From the NCBI GenBank assembly GCA_035712145.1, contig DASTBI010000153.1:1-38072 (forward strand): a DNA stretch of 38,072 bases, in the 5' to 3' direction. Source of the stretch: Candidatus Eisenbacteria bacterium. Lineage in GTDB: Bacteria; Eisenbacteria; RBG-16-71-46. The translations under genes and the position numbers were made by a program. The notes under the pieces were generated by a model. The model made no database searches. It was not told the origin of the DNA and saw only the letters and a program-made list of their open reading frames with translations. This document shows, piece by piece, positions 8,885 to 16,607 of this stretch (the stretch's first letter is position 1; every line of letters starts with the position of its first letter).

Positions 8885-9664
8885 ATGGAGGAAGGGTCGA
8901 TCGAGGGCTGGCCGCTAGCCTCGCGGCGGCGCCGACTGCTGGCCATCTATCTCGACTACTTGATCCTCGGGCCGGTGTTCCATCTCGCGTTCTGGGCGAT
9001 CGAGCGCTCCGTTCCAGCCATTCGCAGCATGGAGCTGCCGATCCGGCTCGCCGGCTTCGCGATCATCGAATGGGTGCTGGTGGATCGCTTCAAGTGGTCG
9101 CCCGGGAACTACGCGCTCGGCATTCGCCTGCGGCCTCTCTCGCCGCTCGAAACCCCGATCGAGCCGGGCGCGACTCGCTTCGCGCCGATCGTGGATCCGC
9201 GACTGCTCGCGCACGAGCGCTGGTGGACACTGCTCGCCGGCGTCCTCTTCGTACTGGATGGCGCCAAGGTGATGGTGCGGTGGACCGAGTGGGTGCGCCC
9301 CATGCCCTTCTTTGGCGCCGCTCTCGAGCCGGCAACCTCCGCGCCCATCCAGGTCGTCGTGGGCGCCATCGAGTTCGCGATCGGCATCGGCGTCCTCCGC
9401 CTTCATCCGCTGGCGCCCCCAGCGGGTATTGCTTTCCATCTGCTTCTCGCGGCATCCACGATCATGAGCTGGTCGCTGCTGGGCAACTGGATCGCCATCG
9501 ACCTGGCGGGACGCCGCGCCGCGCAAGGCCGCATGGTCCGCCCCGAAGAGATTCGGAACATGCAGGCGGTCTTTCCGTTGCTGGCGATCGCCGTCAACGC
9601 GATCGGCGTGCTGTGGATGGCCCTCGTCTGGCCGCGGGCTCGACGAGCCCGATCGCCAGGCTGA
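8885..9664 (+). CDS. RDD family membrane protein
   Basis: 259-residue integral membrane protein. The N-terminus SRRRRLLAIYLDYLI carries the Arg...Asp pattern of RDD proteins, and SPGNYALGIRLRPLSP matches the conserved second RDD motif. Five or six membrane segments are visible. ATG at 8885 is preferred (GATGGAGG region); GTG at 8870 overlaps the dehydrogenase stop and would add five residues. The function of RDD proteins is poorly known; some act in ion transport. The last 13 residues (PRARRARSPG region) are encoded inside a duplicated relic of the TSUP permease gene end, so the native C-terminus has probably been altered. Confidence 0.8.
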   Translation: MEEGSIEGWPLASRRRRLLAIYLDYLILGPVFHLAFWAIERSVPAIRSMELPIRLAGFAIIEWVLVDRFKWSPGNYALGIRLRPLSPLETPIEPGATRFAPIVDPRLLAHERWWTLLAGVLFVLDGAKVMVRWTEWVRPMPFFGAALEPATSAPIQVVVGAIEFAIGIGVLRLHPLAPPAGIAFHLLLAASTIMSWSLLGNWIAIDLAGRRAAQGRMVRPEEIRNMQAVFPLLAIAVNAIGVLWMALVWPRARRARSPG

Positions 9665-9690
9665 TACCCACGTACGACGAGCAAACCTGC
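9623..9690 (-). pseudogene. Relic of a TSUP-permease gene 3' end (imperfect direct repeat of 10509-10575)
   Basis: Bases 9623-9672 match 10509-10558 at 46 of 50 positions. The similarity continues with a one-base indel to about 9690/10575. The 10509-10575 copy is the 3' end of the intact TSUP gene (minus strand, C-terminus VVGISLVIGLV). Translated the same way this copy gives AGLLVV, then after a frameshift VGISLAIGLVE without the stop. It is thus a broken duplicate of the permease end, now overlapping the C-terminal codons of the RDD gene. The two copies are direct repeats bracketing the START-domain gene. Confidence 0.75.
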
Positions 9691-9742
9691 TCTCCGTGGG
9701 TTCCAGCCCGTGGTTGTAGGATGAGTGCTCCAGACTGACTTG

Positions 9743-10498
9743 ATGAGACCGATCATGTCCCGCCTGCGGCCCTTCCCTTTCCTCCTCGCCTTCACCTCGA
9801 TCGCCGTCACTCTGACGGTGGTTGGCGTCGGTCAGGCACAGCACTGGATCGGCGTGAACGATCCTTCCTGGCACCTGGAATCGTCTTACGACGGGATTGC
9901 CCTGTATTCAGGCGCCGTGCCCGAGACCCGGGTCGTCCCTCTCAAAGCGGTCATGACGATCCCCGGCACCATCGAGGAAGTTTCCGTGGTCCTGGAGGAC
10001 ATCTCGCGACGCGATGAATGGATCAGCAACTTCAACCAGAGCATCCTGCTCGAGCGGACCAATGAGTACGATCAGACGGAGTACTTGCGGGTCAATCTGC
10101 CCTGGCCGGCACAAAACCGCACGGCCGTCATTCGCGCGAGGATCACCGTCAGTGACGACCTCAGACGCGCCACGATCGCGGCCGAGTCCGTGGACTCTCC
10201 TCTGGCGGATGGACTACCGAAGCTGGTTCGGGCGCAAGTCCACACGAGCACGTTTCAGATGACGCAAGTGGCAGGGCGCGTGGAAGTCGTGGCGCTGGTG
10301 TTCATCGACCCGCGCGGCAGAATCCCCACGTGGATCGTGAACTACTTCACGCGCCGCGCCGCGCGCTCGACGCTGTCCGCACTGCGCCGGCAGGTGGCAC
10401 GCAAGCTCTATTCGAAAGCGCAGCTGATGGACATGCGCCGGCGGATCGAGCGGTACCCAGCCTTTCGACAGCAGGTCCCGGCGACGCTCCGCAACTAG
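9743..10498 (+). CDS. Exported START-domain lipid-binding protein
   Basis: 251-residue protein. The N-terminal hydrophobic segment (PFPFLLAFTSIAVTLTVV, then GQAQ) looks like a signal peptide. The body matches bacterial START/SRPBCC proteins: an opening WHLESSYDGIALYSGAVPE, the VVLEDISRRDEWISN helix, LPWPAQNRTAVIRARI and a long C-terminal helix. START domains form a hydrophobic cavity for lipids or sterols, so the protein probably binds a lipid in the periplasm. ATG at 9743 or 9755 is possible; neither has a clear ribosome site. The gene is bracketed by direct repeats derived from the neighbouring permease gene. Confidence 0.78.
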   Translation: MRPIMSRLRPFPFLLAFTSIAVTLTVVGVGQAQHWIGVNDPSWHLESSYDGIALYSGAVPETRVVPLKAVMTIPGTIEEVSVVLEDISRRDEWISNFNQSILLERTNEYDQTEYLRVNLPWPAQNRTAVIRARITVSDDLRRATIAAESVDSPLADGLPKLVRAQVHTSTFQMTQVAGRVEVVALVFIDPRGRIPTWIVNYFTRRAARSTLSALRRQVARKLYSKAQLMDMRRRIERYPAFRQQVPATLRN

Positions 10499-10524
10499 GG
10501 CAGGGAGTCTCGTCCGGCCGCGGG

Positions 10525-11307
10525 CTAGACGAGCCCGATCACCAGGCTGATGCCCACGACCATGAGCAGTCCTGCCGTCACGAAACGCACGAAGCCCACG
10601 GTCACCTTCGAGAGCAGGCGCGCGCCGATCCACGCGCCCGTGAAGGCGGCGAGGGTCGCGGTGGCTACCAGCGGCCACTGGTCGCGCCCCGAGATCGCCA
10701 CGGCGTGAGCGCCGTAGAGGCTGGCGCCGTAGACCGCGAGCCGCGCGCCGTCGACCATGCAGGCGATCGCCGCCTGTGTCGCGGCGAAGCGCGCCGGTGA
10801 CAGGCCGAGCGGTGTGAGGAACGCCGCGCGCAGCGCGCCTTGATGGCCGGAGAGTCCGCCGAAGAATCCCGACAGGATTCCGCCCAGCGCAAGCGGCGCC
10901 TTCGGACGCCAGTGATAGAGCGCCGGCACGATCTCGAAGGCCGCGAACGCGAGGATGAGCGCACCCATCACCAGGCCCAGCGGTGTGATCTCGAATGTTC
11001 GATCCCCGGCACGCCACGTCATCCAGGGCCGCGACGGCAGGACCGTCAGCAGCCATGCTCCTGGGAACGCGGCGACCGCGGCCGGCAGGCCGAATCGCAG
11101 GACCAGGCTGCGATCCACGTCGCGCCGAAGCAGAATGAGCTTGAACAAATTGTTCAGCGCGTGCACCACCGCGGTGGCCGCGACCGCGACCTGGATCGGG
11201 AAGAGCAGCGCGAACACCGGGAGCAGCAGCGTGCCGAGCCCGAAGCCGGAGAAGAGCGTGAGGCCGGATGCGGCGAGCGCGGCCAGCGCCACGACCAGGT
11301 AGGCCAT
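10525..11307 (-). CDS. TSUP family (TauE/SafE) membrane permease
   Basis: 260-residue integral membrane protein with about eight hydrophobic segments in two halves. Each half has the TSUP motif: SGFGLGTLLLP near the N-terminus and GFFGGLSGHQGALRAAF in the middle. The AVAATAVVHALNNLFKL helix also fits. TSUP proteins export small organosulfur or sulfite-type anions, or related metabolites. ATG at 11307 is chosen because MAYLVVALAALAASG starts the first membrane segment directly. It converges on the START-domain gene with only 26 bases between stops, and part of its 3' end is duplicated at 9623-9690. Confidence 0.88.
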   Translation of the reverse strand: MAYLVVALAALAASGLTLFSGFGLGTLLLPVFALLFPIQVAVAATAVVHALNNLFKLILLRRDVDRSLVLRFGLPAAVAAFPGAWLLTVLPSRPWMTWRAGDRTFEITPLGLVMGALILAFAAFEIVPALYHWRPKAPLALGGILSGFFGGLSGHQGALRAAFLTPLGLSPARFAATQAAIACMVDGARLAVYGASLYGAHAVAISGRDQWPLVATATLAAFTGAWIGARLLSKVTVGFVRFVTAGLLMVVGISLVIGLV

Positions 11308-11541
11308 GCGTCGCAGCGTACGCCATGTCCCCCATGGCCCCGAGTCTCTTGCCAGCGCAGTCGATCCCTGCAAGGATGCGCCCACGATCGGGTTGCCGCA
11401 GCCAGCCAGACCTCTCACCCGCCGGCTGCCCCTCTCGCGTGTGGTTCAACGACTCGATCAGCGTGGAATGGAAAGCGCGCTATGGAGGCCGCGCGAGCGA
11501 CGCTTCCGAGGCAGTCCGTTCACCTCAGGAGGAGGTGCACC

Positions 11542-12093
11542 GTGCCGGTTTCTCGCTTCGCTCTCCCACCCGCCCTGGTGCTCGTCGCCGCGCTGCTGTC
11601 CCCGCCGCCGGCGACCGCGACCACCCTGCTTCGACAGGGGCTCGAACGGCTCATCCGCGACAACGAGGTGATCGTTCAGGCGAAGGTGCTCGACATCCAC
11701 AGCTACTGGAACGCCGAGCACACGTTCATTCTCACCGACGTTCACGCGCGCGCGTCGCTCGGACTCAAGGGACGCGACGCGCCCGACCTGACCTTCACGG
11801 TCATGGGTGGAACGGTCGGTGACGTGACGATCCTCGTCGTCGGAGGCGTCGATCTCGTCCCTGGCTCCGAGTACGTCTTGTTCCTCTCCCGCACCGACCT
11901 TCCGGGTGCGGCGGACCGGCTCACGGTTCGCGATCACTCGCAGGGGGTGTTCGTCCTGCAGAAGGGGCGCGCCTACAGCCAGGCGCTGCGCGAGCCGCTG
12001 GCGCCGGATGCCGAAGGGCGCACGGACGTCCCTGGCGGCGAAGCAGGATTGGCGATCGACGAGCTCGTTCGGCAGGTCCGCGAGCACCGCTAG
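11542..12093 (+). CDS. Exported protein of unknown function upstream of the matrixin gene
   Basis: 183-residue protein starting with GTG at 11542, six bases after an excellent AGGAGGAGG ribosome site. It has a signal peptide (FALPPALVLVAALLSPPPATA). The body is mostly beta (NEVIVQAKVLDIHSYW, HTFILTDVHARASLGLKG, EYVLFLSRTD), suggesting a small sandwich or OB-like domain. I do not recognise a named family. It ends 18 bases before the metalloprotease gene on the same strand, so the two are almost certainly one operon. A role as inhibitor, chaperone or surface partner of the protease is possible but is only an idea from context. Confidence 0.7.
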   Translation: MPVSRFALPPALVLVAALLSPPPATATTLLRQGLERLIRDNEVIVQAKVLDIHSYWNAEHTFILTDVHARASLGLKGRDAPDLTFTVMGGTVGDVTILVVGGVDLVPGSEYVLFLSRTDLPGAADRLTVRDHSQGVFVLQKGRAYSQALREPLAPDAEGRTDVPGGEAGLAIDELVRQVREHR

Positions 12094-12111
12094 CCCGGAG
12101 AGGAGGATTCA

Positions 12112-13083
12112 ATGAGAAACGCCATGTGCATGGCGCTGGCGGTCACCGCCTGCGTCGCGATCGTGGGCTCGATGGACGCCCACGCCTTCCGCATGATCCA
12201 GAACACCAACGTCGGGCGAACCTCGAACGGCGCCCGGGTGCTCTGCAGCGATCCAACCGGCTTCACCCACCGCAACGAGTCGTCGACCTCGTTTCGGCTA
12301 AACCTCGCCAATCAAGGTGGCGAGCCGGGAGTCGTCGCGGCGCTCCAAGCGGCGCTCGCGGCATGGACCAACGTGACCCCCGCGGGGTACCAGCTGAGCT
12401 ACGGCGGCACGACCAACGCAGGGTTCGTGACCGACGGCATCAATACGGCGGTGTGGGCCACGGGCAATGGCTGCACGGGTGGCTGCCTCGCCATCACCGC
12501 CCTGGTTCTGGGACCGGGACAGGTGATCACCGAATCCGACGTCTCGTTCAACAACGCCGTGAATTGGAACACCAATGGCAGCGACTTCGACACGCAGGCC
12601 ATCGCCATCCACGAGTTCGGGCATTGCATGGGGATCCATCACACCGAGATCACTCGGAAGAACCGCCGGCCGAGTATGTATTCGGCTTACTTCGGGACGG
12701 ACGGCCGAACGCTGGAAATCGACGATCGCGATGCCCTCAACTGCGCGTTCAGTCGCTATCCCACGGCCGCCAGCGCGGCCGTGGCCGTCGCCGAGCCGCA
12801 GTCGCGCATGGCTCGGAGCGGCCCGCAGCTGACGTATCAGGCGCGCGCGGGCCACGCGACCTTGCGCTTCGCGATGAAGGCCGACGGCGTTGCGCGACTC
12901 GAGGTGTTCGACATCGCGGGCCGGCGCCTCGCCACGCTGGTCGACGGCCCTCGCAAGACAGGAGAGCACGAGGTCGCGTGGGATGGAAAGACGTCATCAG
13001 GCCGCGCGCCTGCGGGTCTGTACTTCGCTCGTGTCCTAACTCCAGAAGGCAGAGGGACTGCGACCATCGTGCTGCGAAATTAG
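12112..13083 (+). CDS. Secreted matrixin-type zinc metalloprotease with FlgD-like C-terminal module
   Basis: 323-residue exported protein with a strong GGAGAGGAGG ribosome site before ATG 12112. A signal peptide ends near DAHA. The catalytic domain carries the metzincin zinc signature HEFGHCMGIHH (H167, E168, H171, H177) and a Met-turn-like PSMY. After an Ala-rich linker (about 222-235) comes a beta-sandwich of the FlgD/type IX-sorting kind (LEVFDIAGRRLATLVDG, then HEVAWDGKTSSGRAPAGLYFARV). No long cysteine-switch propeptide is visible. It would cleave extracellular proteins. The same C-terminal module occurs in the Asp-box protein at 26913-29504, suggesting a shared export or surface-anchoring route. 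Confidence 0.92.
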   Translation: MRNAMCMALAVTACVAIVGSMDAHAFRMIQNTNVGRTSNGARVLCSDPTGFTHRNESSTSFRLNLANQGGEPGVVAALQAALAAWTNVTPAGYQLSYGGTTNAGFVTDGINTAVWATGNGCTGGCLAITALVLGPGQVITESDVSFNNAVNWNTNGSDFDTQAIAIHEFGHCMGIHHTEITRKNRRPSMYSAYFGTDGRTLEIDDRDALNCAFSRYPTAASAAVAVAEPQSRMARSGPQLTYQARAGHATLRFAMKADGVARLEVFDIAGRRLATLVDGPRKTGEHEVAWDGKTSSGRAPAGLYFARVLTPEGRGTATIVLRN

Positions 13084-13317
13084 TCGAAGCCGACGACGTG
13101 ATCGGCTCGCGATACCGCGCAGTTCTTTCGAACGGATCGCCGCGAAATTATTTCAACTCATCGCGTCAAATCTTCATTCGTCCGTTCAATCGTGCGCATC
13201 GTGACTGCTCATCGTGACGATGCGCCGCTTGACGGTGATTTGACTCAGCCTCGATGAAGCGCCGGTGTAGCATCCCAAGGTCAGGACATGCGGGTACCAT
13301 GGACTCAAGGAGAGTCG

Positions 13318-13722
13318 ATGCGACCCAAAATGATGGTTCTCGCGCTGCTGGCCGCAGCGTCCTTGGTTTCCGCCGTGGCGATTGCCGCCAACCCGAACGT
13401 CAAGGCAACCTTTGAATCCCTTTCGGCCTCCGGAGTCACCGGCGAGGCGACCCTGAACTCGATGCCCAAGGGCGGCACCATGATCAAGGGCTCCCTCCAG
13501 GGCCTCGAGCCGAACGTGGAGTACAGCGTGCGTGTGTACGACACGGACCAGACGTGCGCGAGTGGTGCGTCGAGCGTCGCGCTCATCAACTTCGTGGCCA
13601 ATCCAGCGGGTCGCGGTCATTTCAACACGAAGGCAGTTCAAGAGATCAGCGGAATTCGTTCGATTTCCGTGGGGCCGGCGAGCGGCAGCACCGTCCAGGC
13701 TTGTGCGGCTGTGACTCAATAG
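13318..13722 (+). CDS. Small exported protein, unknown (SOD/CHRD-like beta protein)
   Basis: 134 residues. ATG at 13318 follows AAGGAGAG, and residues 1-24 are a clear signal peptide (MMVLALLAAASLVSAVAIA). The mature part is Gly/Ser/Thr-rich and beta: VKATFESLSASGVTGEATL, MIKGSLQGLEPNVEYSVRVY, GRGHFNTKA. The order 'polar strand, Gly-rich turn, small-molecule-like loop' recalls CHRD or Cu/Zn-SOD-like sandwiches, but the metal-binding histidines of true SODs are absent. Two cysteines (in QTCASG and VQACAA) could form a disulfide. Function unknown. A strong hairpin follows directly. Confidence 0.7.
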   Translation: MRPKMMVLALLAAASLVSAVAIAANPNVKATFESLSASGVTGEATLNSMPKGGTMIKGSLQGLEPNVEYSVRVYDTDQTCASGASSVALINFVANPAGRGHFNTKAVQEISGIRSISVGPASGSTVQACAAVTQ

Positions 13723-13730
13723 CACATACC

Positions 13731-13772
13731 GGATAGCGGCGACTCACGAGGTCGAACGTGTCGCCGCTATCC
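13731..13772 (+). terminator. Hairpin after the small exported protein gene
   Basis: A perfect 13-bp inverted repeat (GGATAGCGGCGAC at 13731-13743, GTCGCCGCTATCC at 13760-13772) with a 16-base loop, starting nine bases after the stop at 13722. There is no T-run after it, so it may be an RNA-stabilising hairpin or a U-less terminator of the kind common in high-GC bacteria. Confidence 0.6.
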
Positions 13773-14177
13773 CAACAACCTTGAACAGCGCGCCACGCGC
13801 ACTCTCCACCCCACCGGCACGACACTCGCGTGCCCGGGCGGGCCCTCTCCCAGCGACCTCGCGCATGAAACGAGCGTTCGACGGACCCGAACGCGCGGCA
13901 CATACATTGCCCGTTCTTCAGAGCTGTCGATGGATCTCGCGGCAGGAGGCCCCTCGACGTTCGAGAAGAAGCGTCGAGGAGGGGGCCGCTTTACATCGGT
14001 GCCTAGCATGTCCTGATGTGGCTCGCCCGAATCGTCGCTGGAGGTGGGGACTGGAAGCGAAGATTGCTGTCCGGTCCCCACTCCTCTCATTGTCGCGGCG
14101 TCAATGCACCAACCTGCCCAGGCGGCTCCATCGCGGCTCGTTCGCGGAGCCATCCCACGACCAGTAGATCCCTCGGA
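13773..14177. other. Gene-free stretch with one further hairpin
   Basis: No convincing gene between the hairpin after the small exported protein and the stop of the MDR gene. Short open frames on both strands have no ribosome site and compositionally odd, Arg/Ser-rich products. A hairpin is visible at about 14045-14080 (TGGGGAC pairing with GTCCCCA around a 22-base loop), with a CTGTCC segment on its 3' side. It is reminiscent in composition of the palindrome at 34591-34628. Confidence 0.5.
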
Positions 14178-15140
14178 CTACTCGATCGTGACCACCACAT
14201 TGCCCTTCTTGTGCCCGGTGTCGACGAGGGCATGGGCTTCGGCGATGCGCGCGAACGGGCAGGTCGCGCCGATCACCGGTTTGAATGCGCCCGATTGGGC
14301 GAGCGAGCCGAGCAGGACCAGGTCAGCCTTGTGCGTCCTGGCGACCCCGGCGAGCACCCTGCGGCCGGCGCGGGACGGTCGCACCCACGCCCCCAGTAGC
14401 TCGCCGAGCGTGGCAACCACGACCAGCAGCCGCCCGCCGGGCGCAAGCACAGCCTGGCAACGCTCGAACGGGCAGTTGCCGACGGCGTCGAGGATGACGT
14501 CGTAGGTCTCGCGGCCGCGCGCGAAGTCCTCCTTCGTGTAGTCCACCACGCGGTCGGCGCCCAGCGACCTCACCAGCACCTCGTTGCCCGCGCTGCAGAT
14601 TCCGGTCACCACGGCTCCGTAATGCCTGGCGATCTGCACCGCCGCGGTGCCGACCGCCCCGGCCGCCCCGTTGACCAGCACTCGCTCGCCCCGCTCCACC
14701 TTTGCCTTGTCGCGCAGGTAGTACAGGGCCGTCGTGCCGCCGAACGGCAGCGCCGCCGACTCCGCGAACCCCAGGTTGCTCGGCATCGCCACGAGGTCGT
14801 CCTCGCGCAGCGCCACGTACTCGGCATGGCATTTCGACCCGGCCCCGAAAACCTTGTCGCCTGGCGCGAAGCTCGTGACCGATTCGCCCACGGCCGCCAC
14901 CTCGCCGGCCACGTCGAAACCGAGAATGTGTATACGCGGGCCGGTCACGCCGAACCCGAGGCGCAGCGGGATGCCGAACCCGCGGGGAACGTTGGCGCTC
15001 CGCAGTCGCGCGTCTCCGGCGCTGACCGTGGCCGCATGCATGCGCACCAGCACCTGCTTCGGCCCTGGCTCGGGCTTCAAGACGTCGGCGATCTTCACCA
15101 CATCGGGCGGACCGTAGCGATGGTAGACCGCAGCCTTCAT
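14178..15140 (-). CDS. MDR-family NAD(P)-dependent quinone oxidoreductase / zinc-free dehydrogenase
   Basis: 320-residue medium-chain reductase starting at ATG 15140 (MKAAVYHRYGPPDVVKIADV, the standard MDR opening). The Rossmann motif is GAAGAVGTAAVQIARHYGA, the AxxGxxG form of quinone oxidoreductases. The structural-zinc cysteine cluster is absent, consistent with the zinc-free branch; the segment HILGFDVAGEVAAVG replaces the catalytic-zinc region. It probably reduces enones or quinones with NADPH. It is divergent from the GlcF-like gene with a 78-base shared upstream region. Only distantly similar to the zinc enzyme at 7845-8873. Confidence 0.88.
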   Translation of the reverse strand: MKAAVYHRYGPPDVVKIADVLKPEPGPKQVLVRMHAATVSAGDARLRSANVPRGFGIPLRLGFGVTGPRIHILGFDVAGEVAAVGESVTSFAPGDKVFGAGSKCHAEYVALREDDLVAMPSNLGFAESAALPFGGTTALYYLRDKAKVERGERVLVNGAAGAVGTAAVQIARHYGAVVTGICSAGNEVLVRSLGADRVVDYTKEDFARGRETYDVILDAVGNCPFERCQAVLAPGGRLLVVVATLGELLGAWVRPSRAGRRVLAGVARTHKADLVLLGSLAQSGAFKPVIGATCPFARIAEAHALVDTGHKKGNVVVTIE

Positions 15141-15218
15141 GAGCGCTCGGCCCGAGCTCTCCGCCAGGGCAAGCGCGAGGGCACCGTAGCTCATGGCCGC
15201 GGATGATATCCTGGCGGC

Positions 15219-16607
15219 GTGAGTTCCTCGCCCTCACCCACTCCTCTCAATTGGTTCGACGCCGAGGACGCGCCCGGGCGGCGCGACCTCAACACCTGCA
15301 TCCATTGCGGGCTGTGTCTGACCGCGTGCCCGACGTATCGAGAGCTCAAGATCGAGCCCGACTCGCCGCGTGGACGGCTCTACCTGATGCGCGGGCTCGC
15401 CGAAGGCCGGATCGAACCTGGCTCCGACCTCGAGCGGCATCTCGATCAATGCCTGGGGTGCCGAGCGTGCGAGACCGTGTGCCCCGCGGGTGTGCCCTAC
15501 GGGCGACTGCTGGAGGAGACCCGGGGCCAGCTCGAGCGACGCCGTCCTCGGCGCACGCCGCTGGCGATGCTCGGGCGCTGGGCGCTTCGCCATCTGGTGC
15601 CGCATCGGGGTCGGATGCATGCGGCGGCGGACGTGCTGCGGCTCGGTCAGTCGGCGCCGTTCCGGGCTCTCATGAGTTCGCGCGCCGCGGGCTGGCTGCC
15701 GGCTTTTGCGCGCCGCGGCTACGCCATGACGCCGGCGCTCGAGCCTCGCCGCCAGCGCGGGCTTCAGGCGCTGGCCGCGCGCTTGCCCGAGGGCGCACGG
15801 CTCGAATCGCGAGCCGATACGCTGGTCTTCCATCCTCCAGGAGCTCCCAAACGGCGGGTCGGCTTCTTCACCACGTGCGTCATGGAGACGATGTTTCCGC
15901 GCGTCAATCAGGAGGCCGTGCGTCTGCTGGTGGTCGCCGGATGCGAGGTCGTCGTCCCGCACGCGCAACGCTGCTGCGGAGCGCTGCAGGCCCACGCGGG
16001 CCTTCGGCGCGAGTCGAAGGCGCTGGCGCGCGCGAACCTCGGCGTCTTCCCGGAAGACGTGGAACGGATCGTGACCACCTCGGCCGGCTGTGGCGCCGCA
16101 CTGCGCGAATACGATCATTGGCTCGAGGGCGAGAAGTCCGAAGCCGCGGCCGATGCGTTCGCAGGGCGGGTGCGCGACGTGTCCGAAGTGCTGGCGGAGG
16201 CGGGCATGCCCGAGCCGCGCGCGAAGGTCGCCTCGGAGCTCGATCCCGCCAAGCCGCTGCGCGTCGGCTACCACGATCCCTGCCATCTGGCGCACGCGCA
16301 GAAGGTGCGCCGTCCGCCGCGCGAGCTGCTCGCGGCGCTGCCCGGCGTGGAGCTGATCGATCTCCCGGACGCGGATCATTGCTGCGGCAGCGCGGGCGTC
16401 TACAACCTCACGCATCCCGAGATGGCGGAGGCGCAGCTCGAGCACAAGCTGGCGGCGGTGCGGCGCGTGGATCCCGAGGTGGTGGTGGCTTCGAACCCCG
16501 GCTGCATGCTGCACATGGCGCGCGGCGCCGAAGCGCGCGGCATGAAGGCGCGCATGGTGCACCTGGTCGAGGTGCTCGGCCGCGCGTGGCCGGCGCGAGC
16601 CTCGTGA
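15219..16607 (+). CDS. glcF: GlcF-like iron-sulfur protein (glycolate/lactate oxidase subunit)
   Basis: 462 residues with a GTG start at 15219. Two 4Fe-4S motifs are visible: CIHCGLCLTACP (C27, C30, C33, C37) and CLGCRACETVCP (C78, C81, C84, C88). They are followed by two CCG-type domains with CCGA at about 253 and DHCCGSAG, HDPCH and NPGCMLH further on. This is the full GlcF layout. In glycolate oxidase it passes electrons from flavin subunits GlcD/GlcE to the membrane pool, but neither is encoded here, so the partner must be elsewhere. The stop overlaps the start of the CapA-like gene. Confidence 0.88.
   Translation: MSSSPSPTPLNWFDAEDAPGRRDLNTCIHCGLCLTACPTYRELKIEPDSPRGRLYLMRGLAEGRIEPGSDLERHLDQCLGCRACETVCPAGVPYGRLLEETRGQLERRRPRRTPLAMLGRWALRHLVPHRGRMHAAADVLRLGQSAPFRALMSSRAAGWLPAFARRGYAMTPALEPRRQRGLQALAARLPEGARLESRADTLVFHPPGAPKRRVGFFTTCVMETMFPRVNQEAVRLLVVAGCEVVVPHAQRCCGALQAHAGLRRESKALARANLGVFPEDVERIVTTSAGCGAALREYDHWLEGEKSEAAADAFAGRVRDVSEVLAEAGMPEPRAKVASELDPAKPLRVGYHDPCHLAHAQKVRRPPRELLAALPGVELIDLPDADHCCGSAGVYNLTHPEMAEAQLEHKLAAVRRVDPEVVVASNPGCMLHMARGAEARGMKARMVHLVEVLGRAWPARAS

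Noticed and set aside
13767-14167. Overlapping 128-residue open frames on both strands in the gap
   Set aside because: No ribosome sites, Arg/Ser-rich compositions and no motifs on either strand.
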